DNA of 64,000 nucleotides from the NCBI RefSeq assembly GCF_017896165.1, contig NZ_JAFCNB010000001.1:372001-436000 (forward strand). Reading direction: 5' to 3'. Of this stretch, positions 8,506-17,282 are shown piece by piece. A model generated the notes under the pieces. It was not told the origin of the DNA and did no database searches. It was given only the letters and a program-made list of their open reading frames with translations. Within the stretch, counting starts at the first letter, position 1, and each line of letters begins with the position of its first letter. Origin of the DNA: Microbispora oryzae (GTDB taxonomy: Bacteria; Actinomycetota; Actinomycetes; Streptosporangiales; Streptosporangiaceae). Both the position numbers and the translations under genes were made by a program.

Positions 8506-9446
8506 CAGAAGAAGCTCCTCCGCTTGCGGGTGAAGAACAGGAAGGCGTAGACGCAGACGAACACGATCCCGCCGAGGGCGAAGGAGATCGCCGATCCGTA
8601 GGTGAAGTTCGCGAGCCCGAACGCCTGCTGGTAGGCGTACATGTTGGGGGTGAATCCCGGTGAGATCGTGCCGGCCGCGAGGTATCGCAGGATCTGCGGT
8701 TCGTTGAAGAACTGCAGAGTGCCGATGAGTGAGAAGACCAGGATCAGGAGCAGCGCGGGGGCGATCAGCGGGATTTTGATCCGAAGCGCGATCTGCCATT
8801 TGCCGGCACCGTCCATACGGGCGGCCTCGTAAAGCGCCGGGTCGATTCCCTGGAGCGCCGCGTACAAAATGATCATGTAGTAGCCGGCCCACTGCCAGGT
8901 GACGACGTTGATCAGGCCGTAGAAAATCAGATCGCTGCTGAAGAAGTCGGGCGCGGTGGCGCCGAACAACCCGAAGATGTCGGAGAGCGGGCCGAAGCTC
9001 TTGCTGTACAGGAATCCCCACATGACCGCCCCGATGACCGTGGGAATGGCATAGGGAAGGAAAATCATGAGACGGGAGAAGCGGGTGAACAGCGTGGTCA
9101 CGGCGTCCAGGATGAGGGCCATCGCGAGCGCGACGATGATCTGCAGCGGGATGGCGGCGAGCGAGAAGCGGATGACGAACCACGCCCCGGACAGGAACGT
9201 CGGGTCGGTGAACGCCTTCACGTAGTTGCCGAGAAAGACGAAGCTGATGCCGCCGATCAGCTTCTTCTGCCAGAGGCTGAGGTAGAACGCGTACGCGAGC
9301 GGCGCGATGAGAAGAGCCAGGAAGACGATCCCGAACGGCCCGACGAAGAGCCACCCCATCAGGTGCTCACGGAGGCGCACCTTGCTGCGGACCTTGTGCG
9401 CTTTCTCTTGAGTGCTCGCTGCACTCTCCTTGGTCAGGAGGGTCAA
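8505..9446 (-). CDS. Sugar ABC transporter permease, MalF type
   Basis: A 313-residue CUT1 permease with about six membrane helices, from GWLFVGPFGIVFLALLIA to the C-terminal ISFALGGIVFVCVYAFLFF. The EAA motif is YEAARMDGAGKWQIALRIKIPLI. The start is uncertain: TTG at 9446 has GGAG 6-7 nt upstream and gives a 36-residue cytoplasmic tail, while the more internal GTG in KVRLREH has no clear ribosome-binding site. It lies 68 nt after the binding-protein gene and overlaps the second permease by 1 nt, in the order binding protein-MalF-MalG. Confidence 0.9.
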   Translation of the reverse strand: MTLLTKESAASTQEKAHKVRSKVRLREHLMGWLFVGPFGIVFLALLIAPLAYAFYLSLWQKKLIGGISFVFLGNYVKAFTDPTFLSGAWFVIRFSLAAIPLQIIVALAMALILDAVTTLFTRFSRLMIFLPYAIPTVIGAVMWGFLYSKSFGPLSDIFGLFGATAPDFFSSDLIFYGLINVVTWQWAGYYMIILYAALQGIDPALYEAARMDGAGKWQIALRIKIPLIAPALLLILVFSLIGTLQFFNEPQILRYLAAGTISPGFTPNMYAYQQAFGLANFTYGSAISFALGGIVFVCVYAFLFFTRKRRSFF

Positions 9447-9514
9447 TGTGGGCTCCGGGAAGTCGAGGCTGGGGGGTCGTGGGTGGGCCGGGGACGCCCG
9501 GCCCACCCGTGGTG

Positions 9515-10921
9515 TCACTGGACGGTGAACCCTTGCTCCTTGGCGTAGCCCACCACGTCCTCCTGGAGCCGGTCGGCGGCCTCGGCGCCGGTGACGGAGC
9601 CCTGGATCATCGCACTGACCTGCTTCGTCATGGCGTCGTAGTAGTACTGGCCGAACGGCGCGTAGGTCATACCCTTGTAGGCGTTCGCCGCGGGGACGTA
9701 GACCTCCTTGTTCGCCTGCTGGCCGTCGAAGAACGCCACCTTCAGATCCACGAACTTGGGATCGTTGAGCGCCTTGAGGTTCAGCGGGAAGATGATCTGA
9801 TTGGTCCAGCCGTCGGTGAGCGACTCCTCGTCGGCGTAGAGGCCGTACGCCGCCTTCGCCGCGAGTTCGGGATTCTTGGCCTGGCTCGTCACCGAGAAGG
9901 CCGAACCACCCCAGTTCACCTGCACCGGGTTGGCGGAATCCCACTGCGGGAGCGGCGCCACCGCGAACTTGCCGGTGTCCTTGCCCTTGCCCACGCCGGC
10001 GCCGGTGAGGTATCCGGGCGCCCAGGCCGCCGAGATGTACGTCGCGTACTTACCGTTGACCACACCGGCGATGTACTCCGGCGTGAACTGGTCCTGCTTC
10101 CCGACCAGGCCCTTCTTGGCGAGGTTCCCCCAGTAGTCGAGCACGTCCTTGGATGCCTGGTCGTTCAGCTTGATGCCGATCGACTCCGGCCGCGCCGGAT
10201 CGTAGGTGTACGGATTCGCGCCCTTCTGGATCTGCAGCGCCATCATGACGGCCGGCACGTTGGCGCCCAGGTCGCCGAACAGCGGGCCCCCGGCGTCCTT
10301 CACCTTCTGCGCCGCCTGCTCGTACTCGGCCCACGTCTTCGGCGGCGTGATCTTGTACTTGTCGAAGATGTCCTTGCGGTAGATCATCGCCATCGGGCCG
10401 CCGTCGACCGGCACGCCGTAGACCGCGCCGCCGATCGAGACGTCCTTCCACGCGCCATCGCTGTAGTTCGCCTTCACAGCGTCGAAGCCGTAGTTCTTGA
10501 TGTCGACGAGCGCCTTCTGGATCTGGAAGGTCGGGATCCGGTCCGCCTCGATCATGATCACGTCGGGGGCGCCGCTGCCCGCCGAGATGGCCGTCTGGAA
10601 CTTGTCGTACTCGTCACCGCCCTGGCCGACGTTGGTCCAGCAGACCTGCACCTCGTTGTTCTGCTTGTTGAAGTTGTCGACGACGAGCTGCATGTTGGGG
10701 TACCAGCCCCAGAACGTCACTACCGGCAGGTTCTTCTTGCTGATCGTGTTCGTGCAGTTGCTCGCGTTGTTTCCGCCCGCGTTGTTCGCGGGAGCGGCGC
10801 TTGCGCTCGCGGTGCTTCCGCCCGCAGTGCTCCCGCCCCCTCCCACGTCGGGGGCGCAGGCGGCGACTGCCCCCGCGGCGGCGAGCAGGGCCGCAGCGGT
10901 TATCAGGCTGTTTCTCTTCAT
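9515..10921 (-). CDS. Extracellular sugar-binding lipoprotein (ABC importer)
   Basis: A 468-residue solute-binding protein of the CUT1 importer. The signal peptide ends in a lipobox VAAC with the lipid-attached Cys at residue 22, followed by a Gly/Ser/Thr/Asn-rich tether and the bilobed domain (LPVVTFWGWYPNMQLVVDNFNKQN to the C-terminus). Aromatic-rich stretches (VNWGGSAF, FGQYYYDAMT) are typical of sugar-contacting surfaces. ATG at 10921 lies 9 nt after AGGGAG; the in-frame ATG at 10927 is only 3 nt away from it and less likely. A large inverted repeat separates it from the upstream esterase gene. Neighbours suggest an oligosaccharide from plant cell walls as ligand. Confidence 0.92.
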   Translation of the reverse strand: MKRNSLITAAALLAAAGAVAACAPDVGGGGSTAGGSTASASAAPANNAGGNNASNCTNTISKKNLPVVTFWGWYPNMQLVVDNFNKQNNEVQVCWTNVGQGGDEYDKFQTAISAGSGAPDVIMIEADRIPTFQIQKALVDIKNYGFDAVKANYSDGAWKDVSIGGAVYGVPVDGGPMAMIYRKDIFDKYKITPPKTWAEYEQAAQKVKDAGGPLFGDLGANVPAVMMALQIQKGANPYTYDPARPESIGIKLNDQASKDVLDYWGNLAKKGLVGKQDQFTPEYIAGVVNGKYATYISAAWAPGYLTGAGVGKGKDTGKFAVAPLPQWDSANPVQVNWGGSAFSVTSQAKNPELAAKAAYGLYADEESLTDGWTNQIIFPLNLKALNDPKFVDLKVAFFDGQQANKEVYVPAANAYKGMTYAPFGQYYYDAMTKQVSAMIQGSVTGAEAADRLQEDVVGYAKEQGFTVQ

Positions 10922-10953
10922 TGACATGATCTCCCTTTTGGGGGGGTCGCAGC

Positions 10954-11040
10954 GCACAGAGGGGCCGTGCGCCACCGCTGAGGCCGAGCGATCGGCCGGA
11001 CCGGGCACGGGTGACACACCCCGTGCCCGGTCCTCTGTGC
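10954..11040 (-). promoter_or_regulatory. Nested inverted repeats between esterase and binding-protein genes
   Basis: Inner hairpin: perfect 14-nt arms at 10998-11011 and 11020-11033 with an 8-nt loop. Outer arms: GCACAGAGG (10954-10962) and CCTCTGTGC (11032-11040), which share two bases with the inner arm and so compete with it. The structure lies 77 nt upstream of the binding-protein start in the direction of transcription. It could end the esterase transcript or stabilise the processed importer mRNA. Confidence 0.6.
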
Positions 11041-11080
11041 CGATCCTCAGGTGAACGCTCGGTACGCTCCCGTGCCCGGC

Positions 11081-11106
11081 GGGCATCACCAGGGCCCCCG
11101 ATGCCC
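11081..11106 (-). terminator. Short hairpin after the esterase gene
   Basis: GGGCATC (11081-11087) and GATGCCC (11100-11106) can pair, 27 nt beyond the esterase stop codon. It is weaker than the nested repeat that follows. Confidence 0.35.
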
Positions 11107-11133
11107 CGATGTGCCGCCTCCGACGGGGTTTAC

Positions 11134-13317
11134 CTAGCGCTTGAACAGACGCGGCGCCAGATCGATGAGGTTCTTCTGCCACACGTCCCAGCCGTGCGGC
11201 CCCTGGGTGACCCCGGCGAACTCGTAGTGGATGCCGAGGCTGTCCATAGTGGGCAGGGACGCCATGACCGACGGGTAGACGAAGTCGGTCACGTCGCCGA
11301 CGTACAGGCGGAACAGCTTCGTCCCGCTGTTGATGGCCGCCACGTCGACGCCGGTGCCGCTGCCGAAACCGGCCGAGAACGCCGCGACGTACGCGAACTG
11401 GCCCGGGTACGCCTTGAGGACCCCGATCGCCTGTCCACCGCCCATCGAGAGGCCGGCGAGGGCCTGCCGCGACGGGTCGCTGGAGATGTTGTAGCGGGCA
11501 CGGGCCGCCGGAACGATGTTCTCCAGCAGCTCCTTGTTGAAGTTGGAGGAGTTGCCGTTGCCCATCACGACCACCATCGGCACCAGGTCCCCGTCGAGGG
11601 ACAGGTGGTCGAGGATCTGCTTGGCGCGTCCCATCTCGGTCCAGTCGGTGTAGTTCTGGCCGCTGCCGTGCTGGAGGTAGAGGACGGGATACTTCTCGGA
11701 CCGGTTCGGGTCGTACCCGGGCGGGGTCCACACCAGCGCGGTCCGCTCCGCGTTCGCCACGGTGCTCTGGTAGGTCAGGCTCTCGACCTTCCCGCCCTGG
11801 CCGGCGGGAACGTCCGAGAGCAGGCGCGACCTCTCTCCGGGGATGAAGAAGCTGCTCCAGGTCGGCTCGGAGGTCACCTTCGTGGGGTTCGACGGGTCCT
11901 TGACCGAGACCCGGTCGACGATGAACTTGTAGTAGTAGAACCACGGGTCCAGCGGACCCACGGTGGCCCGCCACCGGTCGCCGTCACGGGTCATCGGAAC
12001 GCGCAGCCAGCTCCCGCCGGGAGCGTCGTTCGCCCACACCGTGACGTGCTGGGCGTCCTTGTAGTCGGTCGTGGTCTCGAAGGTGACGAAGCCGTCCTGC
12101 ACGAACGGCGTCGGGGTGGTGCCGGGCGCCGGTGGGTGGAACTCGCCCTTCAGCGGCCCGTGACCGGCGCTCGGACCGTGATCCCGCACCGTACGGAACA
12201 GCCGCGGCACGAAATCGATCAGGTTCTCCTGCCAGGCGTTCCAGTTCGCCCCGGCGTCGGGGTTGACGCCGTCGAACTCGTACCTGACGCCGGCGCGGTG
12301 CAGCGCCTTCGTGAGGCGGTCGGTCGCGTTGTAGGCGGGATCGGTCACGTTGCCGGTGTACAGGCGCACCAGCTTGACCTCGCGGTTGATCGCCTTCGCG
12401 TCCGGCCGGCCGGCGTTCTCCGTCAGGAGACCCGAGAACGAGCCGGCGTAGGCGAACTGACCGGGGTGGGTCAGAGCGGCACGCAGCGCCCGCGCCCCGC
12501 CCTCGGCCACACCGGCGATCGCCTGGTGCGCCGGGTCGCGCAGGAGCCGGTACTTGTCCGCGGCCGCCTTCCTGAGGTCCTTCAACTCCTTGTCGTCGTC
12601 CTGTCCGTTGCCGTCGCCGATCACGACCACCATCGGCTCCATGGCATTGCCGGCCGACAGGTTGTCGAAGATCTGCTTGGCGCGGCCGAGGTCGAGCCAG
12701 TCGCCGGCGCTCCCGCCGTCGCCGGATCGCAGGAACAGCGCCGGCAAGGCCTTGGTGCCCTTGGCCGAATACGCCGGCGGCGTCCACACCAGGGCCGACC
12801 GCTGCTTGTCCTTCGGCCCGTAGGTCAGAGTCTCGATCTTGCCGCCCTGCCCCTCAGGCGCGTCGGCGAGCAGGCGCACCGAGTCGCCGGGAACGAAGAA
12901 GGTGCTCCAGAGCGGCTTGGACGCCACGCTGGTGCTGTTGGTCGGGTCCTTGAGACCTTTGGTGTCGTCGCCGGTCACCTGGTAGTAGTACAGCCCCGGC
13001 TTGAGCGGGCCGAGAACCCCCGACCAGACGTCGCCCCTGCGCGTCAGGCCGTACTCCGCCCAGTTGAAGGACGGGCCGAAGTTGCCCTCGATGACGACCT
13101 GCGACACCTGGCCCGCGTTGGCCTGGACGTAGGCCGCGGGGACACTGAACGACACATAGCCGTCGTCGGAGACAGTCAGCCACGGCGTGTCCGCCGCCGC
13201 CGCCGTCAGCGGCGCGAACAACACGGCCGAGACGGCCATGACTCCGGCGGCGACCACCGCCAAGAGCCGGCGCACGCCCTTGGGGCGTAAAGCTTCGTGG
13301 TACAATGACAATGTCAT
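11134..13317 (-). CDS. Secreted duplicated carbohydrate-esterase-like protein with one degenerate module
   Basis: A 727-residue secreted protein: signal peptide to about residue 42 (LTAAAA↓D), then two tandem modules with a period of about 353 residues. Each has an N-terminal immunoglobulin/CBM48-like segment (SVVIEGNF or VTVWANDAPG, with GLYYYQV or WFYYYKF) and an esterase D/feruloyl-esterase-like alpha/beta-hydrolase (SALVWTPP, TALVWTPPGYD). Module 2 keeps the nucleophile GLSMGGG (S624) and His in GPHGWDVW (H708). Module 1 has GVAEGGA (A271) and ANWNAW at the same places, so Ser and His are both lost and it should be inactive. GAGGAG lies 6 nt before the ATG. Placed with GH3, importer and pentose genes, release of ester-linked groups from hemicellulose is likely. 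Confidence 0.88.
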   Translation of the reverse strand: MTLSLYHEALRPKGVRRLLAVVAAGVMAVSAVLFAPLTAAAADTPWLTVSDDGYVSFSVPAAYVQANAGQVSQVVIEGNFGPSFNWAEYGLTRRGDVWSGVLGPLKPGLYYYQVTGDDTKGLKDPTNSTSVASKPLWSTFFVPGDSVRLLADAPEGQGGKIETLTYGPKDKQRSALVWTPPAYSAKGTKALPALFLRSGDGGSAGDWLDLGRAKQIFDNLSAGNAMEPMVVVIGDGNGQDDDKELKDLRKAAADKYRLLRDPAHQAIAGVAEGGARALRAALTHPGQFAYAGSFSGLLTENAGRPDAKAINREVKLVRLYTGNVTDPAYNATDRLTKALHRAGVRYEFDGVNPDAGANWNAWQENLIDFVPRLFRTVRDHGPSAGHGPLKGEFHPPAPGTTPTPFVQDGFVTFETTTDYKDAQHVTVWANDAPGGSWLRVPMTRDGDRWRATVGPLDPWFYYYKFIVDRVSVKDPSNPTKVTSEPTWSSFFIPGERSRLLSDVPAGQGGKVESLTYQSTVANAERTALVWTPPGYDPNRSEKYPVLYLQHGSGQNYTDWTEMGRAKQILDHLSLDGDLVPMVVVMGNGNSSNFNKELLENIVPAARARYNISSDPSRQALAGLSMGGGQAIGVLKAYPGQFAYVAAFSAGFGSGTGVDVAAINSGTKLFRLYVGDVTDFVYPSVMASLPTMDSLGIHYEFAGVTQGPHGWDVWQKNLIDLAPRLFKR

Positions 13318-13483
13318 ACCGCACTCCTCAATGGTCGGCAGCGGATTGCGCCCGCTGGCCGGCCTGAATCATCGGTGGATGTACCGTCGGTTCTGTTGCC
13401 GCACCTCCGTCCGTCTCTGGTTGGCCTTGTTCACCTGTGGCCAGGTGGGTCTGGTAGGTGCACCGCCTTCGGGTGCGTGTGTC

Positions 13484-14506
13484 TCACGGTCTCGTAGTGA
13501 GACTCGGTGGTGCGGTGGAGCCGCGAACCACCAAGCGGGTCGGGAGCACGATTCGGCGGGACTCCTCCCACTCACCGGTCACCAGCCCCTTCAGCATGCG
13601 CGCGGCCTCGTATCCGAGCCGGTACATCGACTGGTCCACCGTGGTCAGCCCCGGCTCAGCCAACGCGGCCTCCGGAATGTTGTCGAAGCCGACCACCGAA
13701 AGATCGTCGGGAACGTTGAGCCCCAGCTCCGCCGCGACCTCGAGAACCTTCAGGGCCATCCCGTCGCTCGCCGCGAAGATCGCCGTCGGGCGGTCCTCGC
13801 GTCCCAGCAACGCGCGCGCCAGCGGAACCGCCGACTCGGGGTTGAAGTCACCTCTGCCGATCAACGCCGGATCAACGGGGACGCCGGCTTCGGTCAGCGC
13901 CCTCCGGTAACCCTCCTCACGCGACCACGCGGCCGCCAGGTTGGGGCGGCCCGTGATGAATCCGATACGCCGATGCCCCAGGCTGAGTAGATGCTCAGCC
14001 ACCGTGGTGGCACCCGCGAGGTTGTCCGCCGTCACCGAGGGCGCCGTCGAGTCCCTCACCGGATCGATGACCACGACCGGCGTGCTGCTCCGCACCTCGC
14101 CCCACGGTGTGACCACGATGCACCCGTCGGTGAGCGTGCCCGACAGGCGGGTCAGATGCCGCCGCTCCCAGCCCTCCGAATACGTCCCGTACAGATGGCT
14201 GTTGGCATAGACGATCAGGTCGTAGCCCGACTGCGCCAACGCCTCCATCACGCCCTTGAGCACCTCGGCCGTATAGGACTGGAAGCTGTGGGTCACCAGA
14301 CCCAGGACATTGGTACGGCTACGCCGCAGGCTCGCCGCCACCAGGCTCGACTCGTAACCCAACCGCTCAATGGCCGAACGGACCTGGGCGATGGTGCTGG
14401 CGCTGACGCCGTAACGCCCGTTCACCACCCGCGACACGGTCGCGGTGGAGACGCCCGCCAGGCGCGCCACATCACTCATCGTCACCGGCGCACCGCCGTC
14501 GACCAT
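13484..14506 (-). CDS. LacI-family transcriptional regulator of the sugar locus
   Basis: A 340-residue LacI/GalR regulator. The N-terminal HTH and hinge are clear: TMSDVARLAGVSTATVSRVV at about residues 9-28 and ERLGYESSLVAASLRR with the hinge leucine/alanine region. The periplasmic-binding-protein-like effector domain follows (GLVTHSFQSY, IGFITGRPN, DDLSVVGFDN). ATG at 14506 has GGAG 6 nt upstream and is preferred to GTG at 14518. A 24-bp operator-like sequence lies just upstream (14520-14543) and a close copy lies before the FAH-type gene, so it probably represses itself and the locus until a sugar or sugar-acid inducer binds. Confidence 0.93.
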   Translation of the reverse strand: MVDGGAPVTMSDVARLAGVSTATVSRVVNGRYGVSASTIAQVRSAIERLGYESSLVAASLRRSRTNVLGLVTHSFQSYTAEVLKGVMEALAQSGYDLIVYANSHLYGTYSEGWERRHLTRLSGTLTDGCIVVTPWGEVRSSTPVVVIDPVRDSTAPSVTADNLAGATTVAEHLLSLGHRRIGFITGRPNLAAAWSREEGYRRALTEAGVPVDPALIGRGDFNPESAVPLARALLGREDRPTAIFAASDGMALKVLEVAAELGLNVPDDLSVVGFDNIPEAALAEPGLTTVDQSMYRLGYEAARMLKGLVTGEWEESRRIVLPTRLVVRGSTAPPSLTTRP

Positions 14507-14519
14507 GCCGCTCTCCACT

Positions 14520-14543
14520 GCAATCGTTATCGATTACGTTTCC
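14520..14543. promoter_or_regulatory. LacI-type operator upstream of lacI
   Basis: A 24-bp sequence centred on ATCGAT. It matches the reverse complement of the site at 17205-17228 at about 20 of 24 positions, including the core CGTTATCGAT and the outer ACGTTT. It lies 13 nt before the lacI ATG, fitting autorepression. Confidence 0.7.
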
Positions 14544-14705
14544 AGCGCTTAACGTAAGCGACATCGTTTGCGAAGACAAGACCCTTTTCGGCCTCTTAGT
14601 GCGCCGACCGTACGCACTAAACCGACATGACCAGAATGCGCAGGCCAGCCAGGTGGGGCGGCGCCGATCACGGCCATCCGTCCCGCGTCAGCACGCCGTC
14701 GCCCA

Positions 14706-17117
14706 TCAAGCCGGTGAGGTGGTCACCTGAGGCGGTTCGCCGACACTGACCGTGCCCGTGTACGCCTTTCCGGCCCTCGGCCGGTCGGCGTCGCCGGTAA
14801 TGGTGAATGTGCCGGCGAGGGTGCGGTTGTCCGCGGAGAAGCCGGCGTACACCTCGATCTGCCCGGTCTCCACGGTGTAGTTCATGTCCCTGTCGTAGAA
14901 GCCGAGCTGGCCCGTGGGCAGGTCGAAGCGTACGGCCGCCCGCCGCCCTGGACCGGCGGACACACGGGCGAAACTCTTCAGCTCGAGCACCGGCCGGGTG
15001 ACCGTCGCCCGCGGGTCGCGAATGTAGAGCTGGACGACTTCCTCGCCTGCTCGATCACCGGTGTTGGCCACGGTGACCTCCACGGTGACGCTGTCCCCCG
15101 CGGTCACTTCGGCGCGGTCCAGCGTGGCCAGTTCGATGGCGAACGGCGCGTACCCGAGTCCGTGGCCGAAGGGGTATCGCGGGCTGACGGGCGAGTCGAC
15201 GTAGTCGCCATGCCAGTGAGACCGTCCGCCCGACACCTTGTGCCCGTAGAAGACGGGAATCTGGCCCACGGTGCGCGGGTAGGAGATGGGCAGCCTCCCG
15301 CTCGGGTTCACCTCGCCGAGCAGGACCTCGGTGATCGCCTGAGCCCCGGTCTGCCCCGGCAGCCAGGCCGACAGCACCGCGGCGCAGTTCTCGTGCAGGA
15401 AATCGCCGCCGACCGGCCGGCCGGCGACGAGCACCGCCACCACGGGTGTTCCCGTGGCGACGACGGCACGGACCAGGTCCTCCTGAACGCCGGGAAGGTC
15501 CAGGCTGGACCGGTCCCGCGACTCCCCCGTGGTGGCCCGGGTCGTCAGCCCCGAACGATCGCCCAGGACCAGCACCGCGACGTCGGCCGCCGCCGCGGCG
15601 GCGACCGCCTCGTCGAAACCGTCCCTCGATGGGTCGATCACATCGCATCCAGGGGCGAAGCGCACCCGGTCGCCCAGGCGGGCCGTGAGCTCGTCACGCA
15701 CCGTGGGCAGCCCGTCCGTGCTCTCCTCGGTCTCGAGGTCGTCGGGGACCGTCATCATCTGACCGAGCAGGCCCTGCCGCTCACGCGCCGCCGCCAGCGA
15801 CTCCACATGCGCCGCGAAGGAGTAGTCACCGAGCAGGTGCCGGGCGTTGTCGGCGTTCGGCCCGATGAGAGCGATCGTTCCGGCGCCCGGCCGCAGCGGC
15901 AGGATGCCGTCGTTCTTGAGCAGGACGAGGCTCCGGCGAGCCGTCTCGAGCGCCACCTCCCGGTGGCGCTCGGCGTTCACCACGGCCGCGACCGCGCCCT
16001 CGTCCACGTAAGGGTCTTCGAACAGGCCGAGCTCGAACTTGTGCCGGAGGACCCGCGAGACCGCTTCGTCCAGTTTCTCTTCGCCGACCTCTCCGGCGTC
16101 CACGGCGCCTGCCAGCGCGTCCGCGTACGCGTCCGTCGCCGGGAGCTCGACATCGGTGCCCGCGGTGAGCGCCAGGGCCGCCGCCTGCTCCCTGTCCCCG
16201 GCGAAGTGGTGATACGAGTGGAGTTGCTCGACGGCGAAGTAGTCCGACACGACGGTCCCCGCGAACCCCCACTCCCCGCGGAGCACATCGCCGAGGAGCT
16301 CACGATTGGCATGGCAGGGAATCCCGTCCAGCTCGTGGTAGCCGGCCATCACCGACTGAAGGCCCGCCTCGCGGACCGCCGTCTCGAACGGATACAGGTA
16401 CACCTCCCGCAGCAGACGAGGCGGAAGGTGCGCCGGCGCCCAGTTCAACCCGCCTTCGGACGCCCCGTAACCGACGAAATGCTTGGCTGTCGCGATGACG
16501 CCCTCCGCCAGAGAAGCGCCCTGCAGGCCCCGGATGAACGCCGCGCCCATGCGGGCCACCAGGTACGGGTCCTCCCCGTAGGTCTCCTCGGTCCGGCCCC
16601 AGCGCGGGTCCCGCACCACATCCAGCACCGGCGAGAGCCCCTGGTGGCTTCCCATCGCGCGCATCTGCTCACGGACGGCGTCCGCCAGCCGCCGGTTGAG
16701 TTCCGGCTCCCAGGTGCTCGCGACGCCGATGGCCTGAGGGAAGATGGTGCCCTCCCGGGCCATCAGTCCGGAGCACACTTCCTCGTGCACGATCGCCGGA
16801 ATCCCGAGCCGGGTCTCCGTCACCAGGAACCGCTGGATCGCGTTCGCCACCCGCGCCACCTGCGCGGCCTTGAGGCTGGTGGCTCCGGCGATACGGGTCA
16901 CGTGCCCCAAGCCGTGCCGAAGGACCGCCCGGGCCCGCTCCGCCGAGTACTGACCACCCTCGATCAGCGAGAACGCCCAAGCGCTTCCCAACTGCGCGAG
17001 CTTCTCCTCCCGAGTCATCCGGGCCAGCAGATCCGTCACGCGCTCTTCGACGGGCGCGGCCGGATCGGTGTAGATCGCTCCTGACTTCCGTCCCACAGTG
17101 GTCACCCGGTACCCCAT
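14706..17117 (-). CDS. Glycoside hydrolase family 3 (beta-glucosidase/beta-xylosidase type)
   Basis: An 803-residue GH3 enzyme removing terminal beta-linked sugars. In order: N-terminal TIM barrel (GVASTWEPELNRRLADAV, PVLDVVRDPRWGRTEETYGEDP, AKHFVGYGASEGG), the nucleophile in VVSDYFAVEQL (D292), the alpha/beta sandwich (SLVLLKNDGILPL, AVLVLGDRSG, LLGEVNPSGRLPISYPRT), and a C-terminal fibronectin-III-like domain (SVTVEVTVANTGDRAGEEVVQLYIRDP). There is no signal peptide, so it acts inside the cell on imported oligosaccharides. The exact start is weakly supported: ATG at 17117 lacks a good ribosome-binding site, and a GTG five codons in is possible. It is divergent from the FAH-type gene, with a LacI-type operator between. 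Confidence 0.92.
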   Translation of the reverse strand: MGYRVTTVGRKSGAIYTDPAAPVEERVTDLLARMTREEKLAQLGSAWAFSLIEGGQYSAERARAVLRHGLGHVTRIAGATSLKAAQVARVANAIQRFLVTETRLGIPAIVHEEVCSGLMAREGTIFPQAIGVASTWEPELNRRLADAVREQMRAMGSHQGLSPVLDVVRDPRWGRTEETYGEDPYLVARMGAAFIRGLQGASLAEGVIATAKHFVGYGASEGGLNWAPAHLPPRLLREVYLYPFETAVREAGLQSVMAGYHELDGIPCHANRELLGDVLRGEWGFAGTVVSDYFAVEQLHSYHHFAGDREQAAALALTAGTDVELPATDAYADALAGAVDAGEVGEEKLDEAVSRVLRHKFELGLFEDPYVDEGAVAAVVNAERHREVALETARRSLVLLKNDGILPLRPGAGTIALIGPNADNARHLLGDYSFAAHVESLAAARERQGLLGQMMTVPDDLETEESTDGLPTVRDELTARLGDRVRFAPGCDVIDPSRDGFDEAVAAAAAADVAVLVLGDRSGLTTRATTGESRDRSSLDLPGVQEDLVRAVVATGTPVVAVLVAGRPVGGDFLHENCAAVLSAWLPGQTGAQAITEVLLGEVNPSGRLPISYPRTVGQIPVFYGHKVSGGRSHWHGDYVDSPVSPRYPFGHGLGYAPFAIELATLDRAEVTAGDSVTVEVTVANTGDRAGEEVVQLYIRDPRATVTRPVLELKSFARVSAGPGRRAAVRFDLPTGQLGFYDRDMNYTVETGQIEVYAGFSADNRTLAGTFTITGDADRPRAGKAYTGTVSVGEPPQVTTSPA

Positions 17118-17204
17118 TCATGATCGCAACGCCGTTCGCGGCGTTGTCGACGACACCGACAGTGGCCTCTGAACACACCTGGCCAGACCGCCACGGGCGC
17201 CCTC

Positions 17205-17228
17205 GTAAACGTGATCGATAACGTTTAC
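17205..17228. promoter_or_regulatory. LacI-type operator in the GH3/FAH divergent gap
   Basis: GTAAACG (17205-17211) and CGTTTAC (17222-17228) are perfect arms around TGATCGATAA, giving a 24-bp near-palindrome. It is placed to control both the GH3-led minus-strand genes and the plus-strand dehydratase gene, and it resembles the site before lacI. Confidence 0.75.
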
Positions 17229-17282
17229 AATACAGCGATTGGTGATCAAATCCCCGTTGTCCAGATTTCGCAGGAGAACCGA

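Noticed and set aside
8506..9354. Extension of the MalG permease frame upstream of 8505
   Set aside because: This part is an out-of-frame reading of the MalF permease gene; the real permease starts at the TGATG junction.
9515..11974. Longer reading frame extending the sugar-binding protein upstream
   Set aside because: The extra 350 residues run through a terminator-like hairpin and inside the esterase gene in another frame; the lipoprotein signal peptide at 10921 marks the true start.
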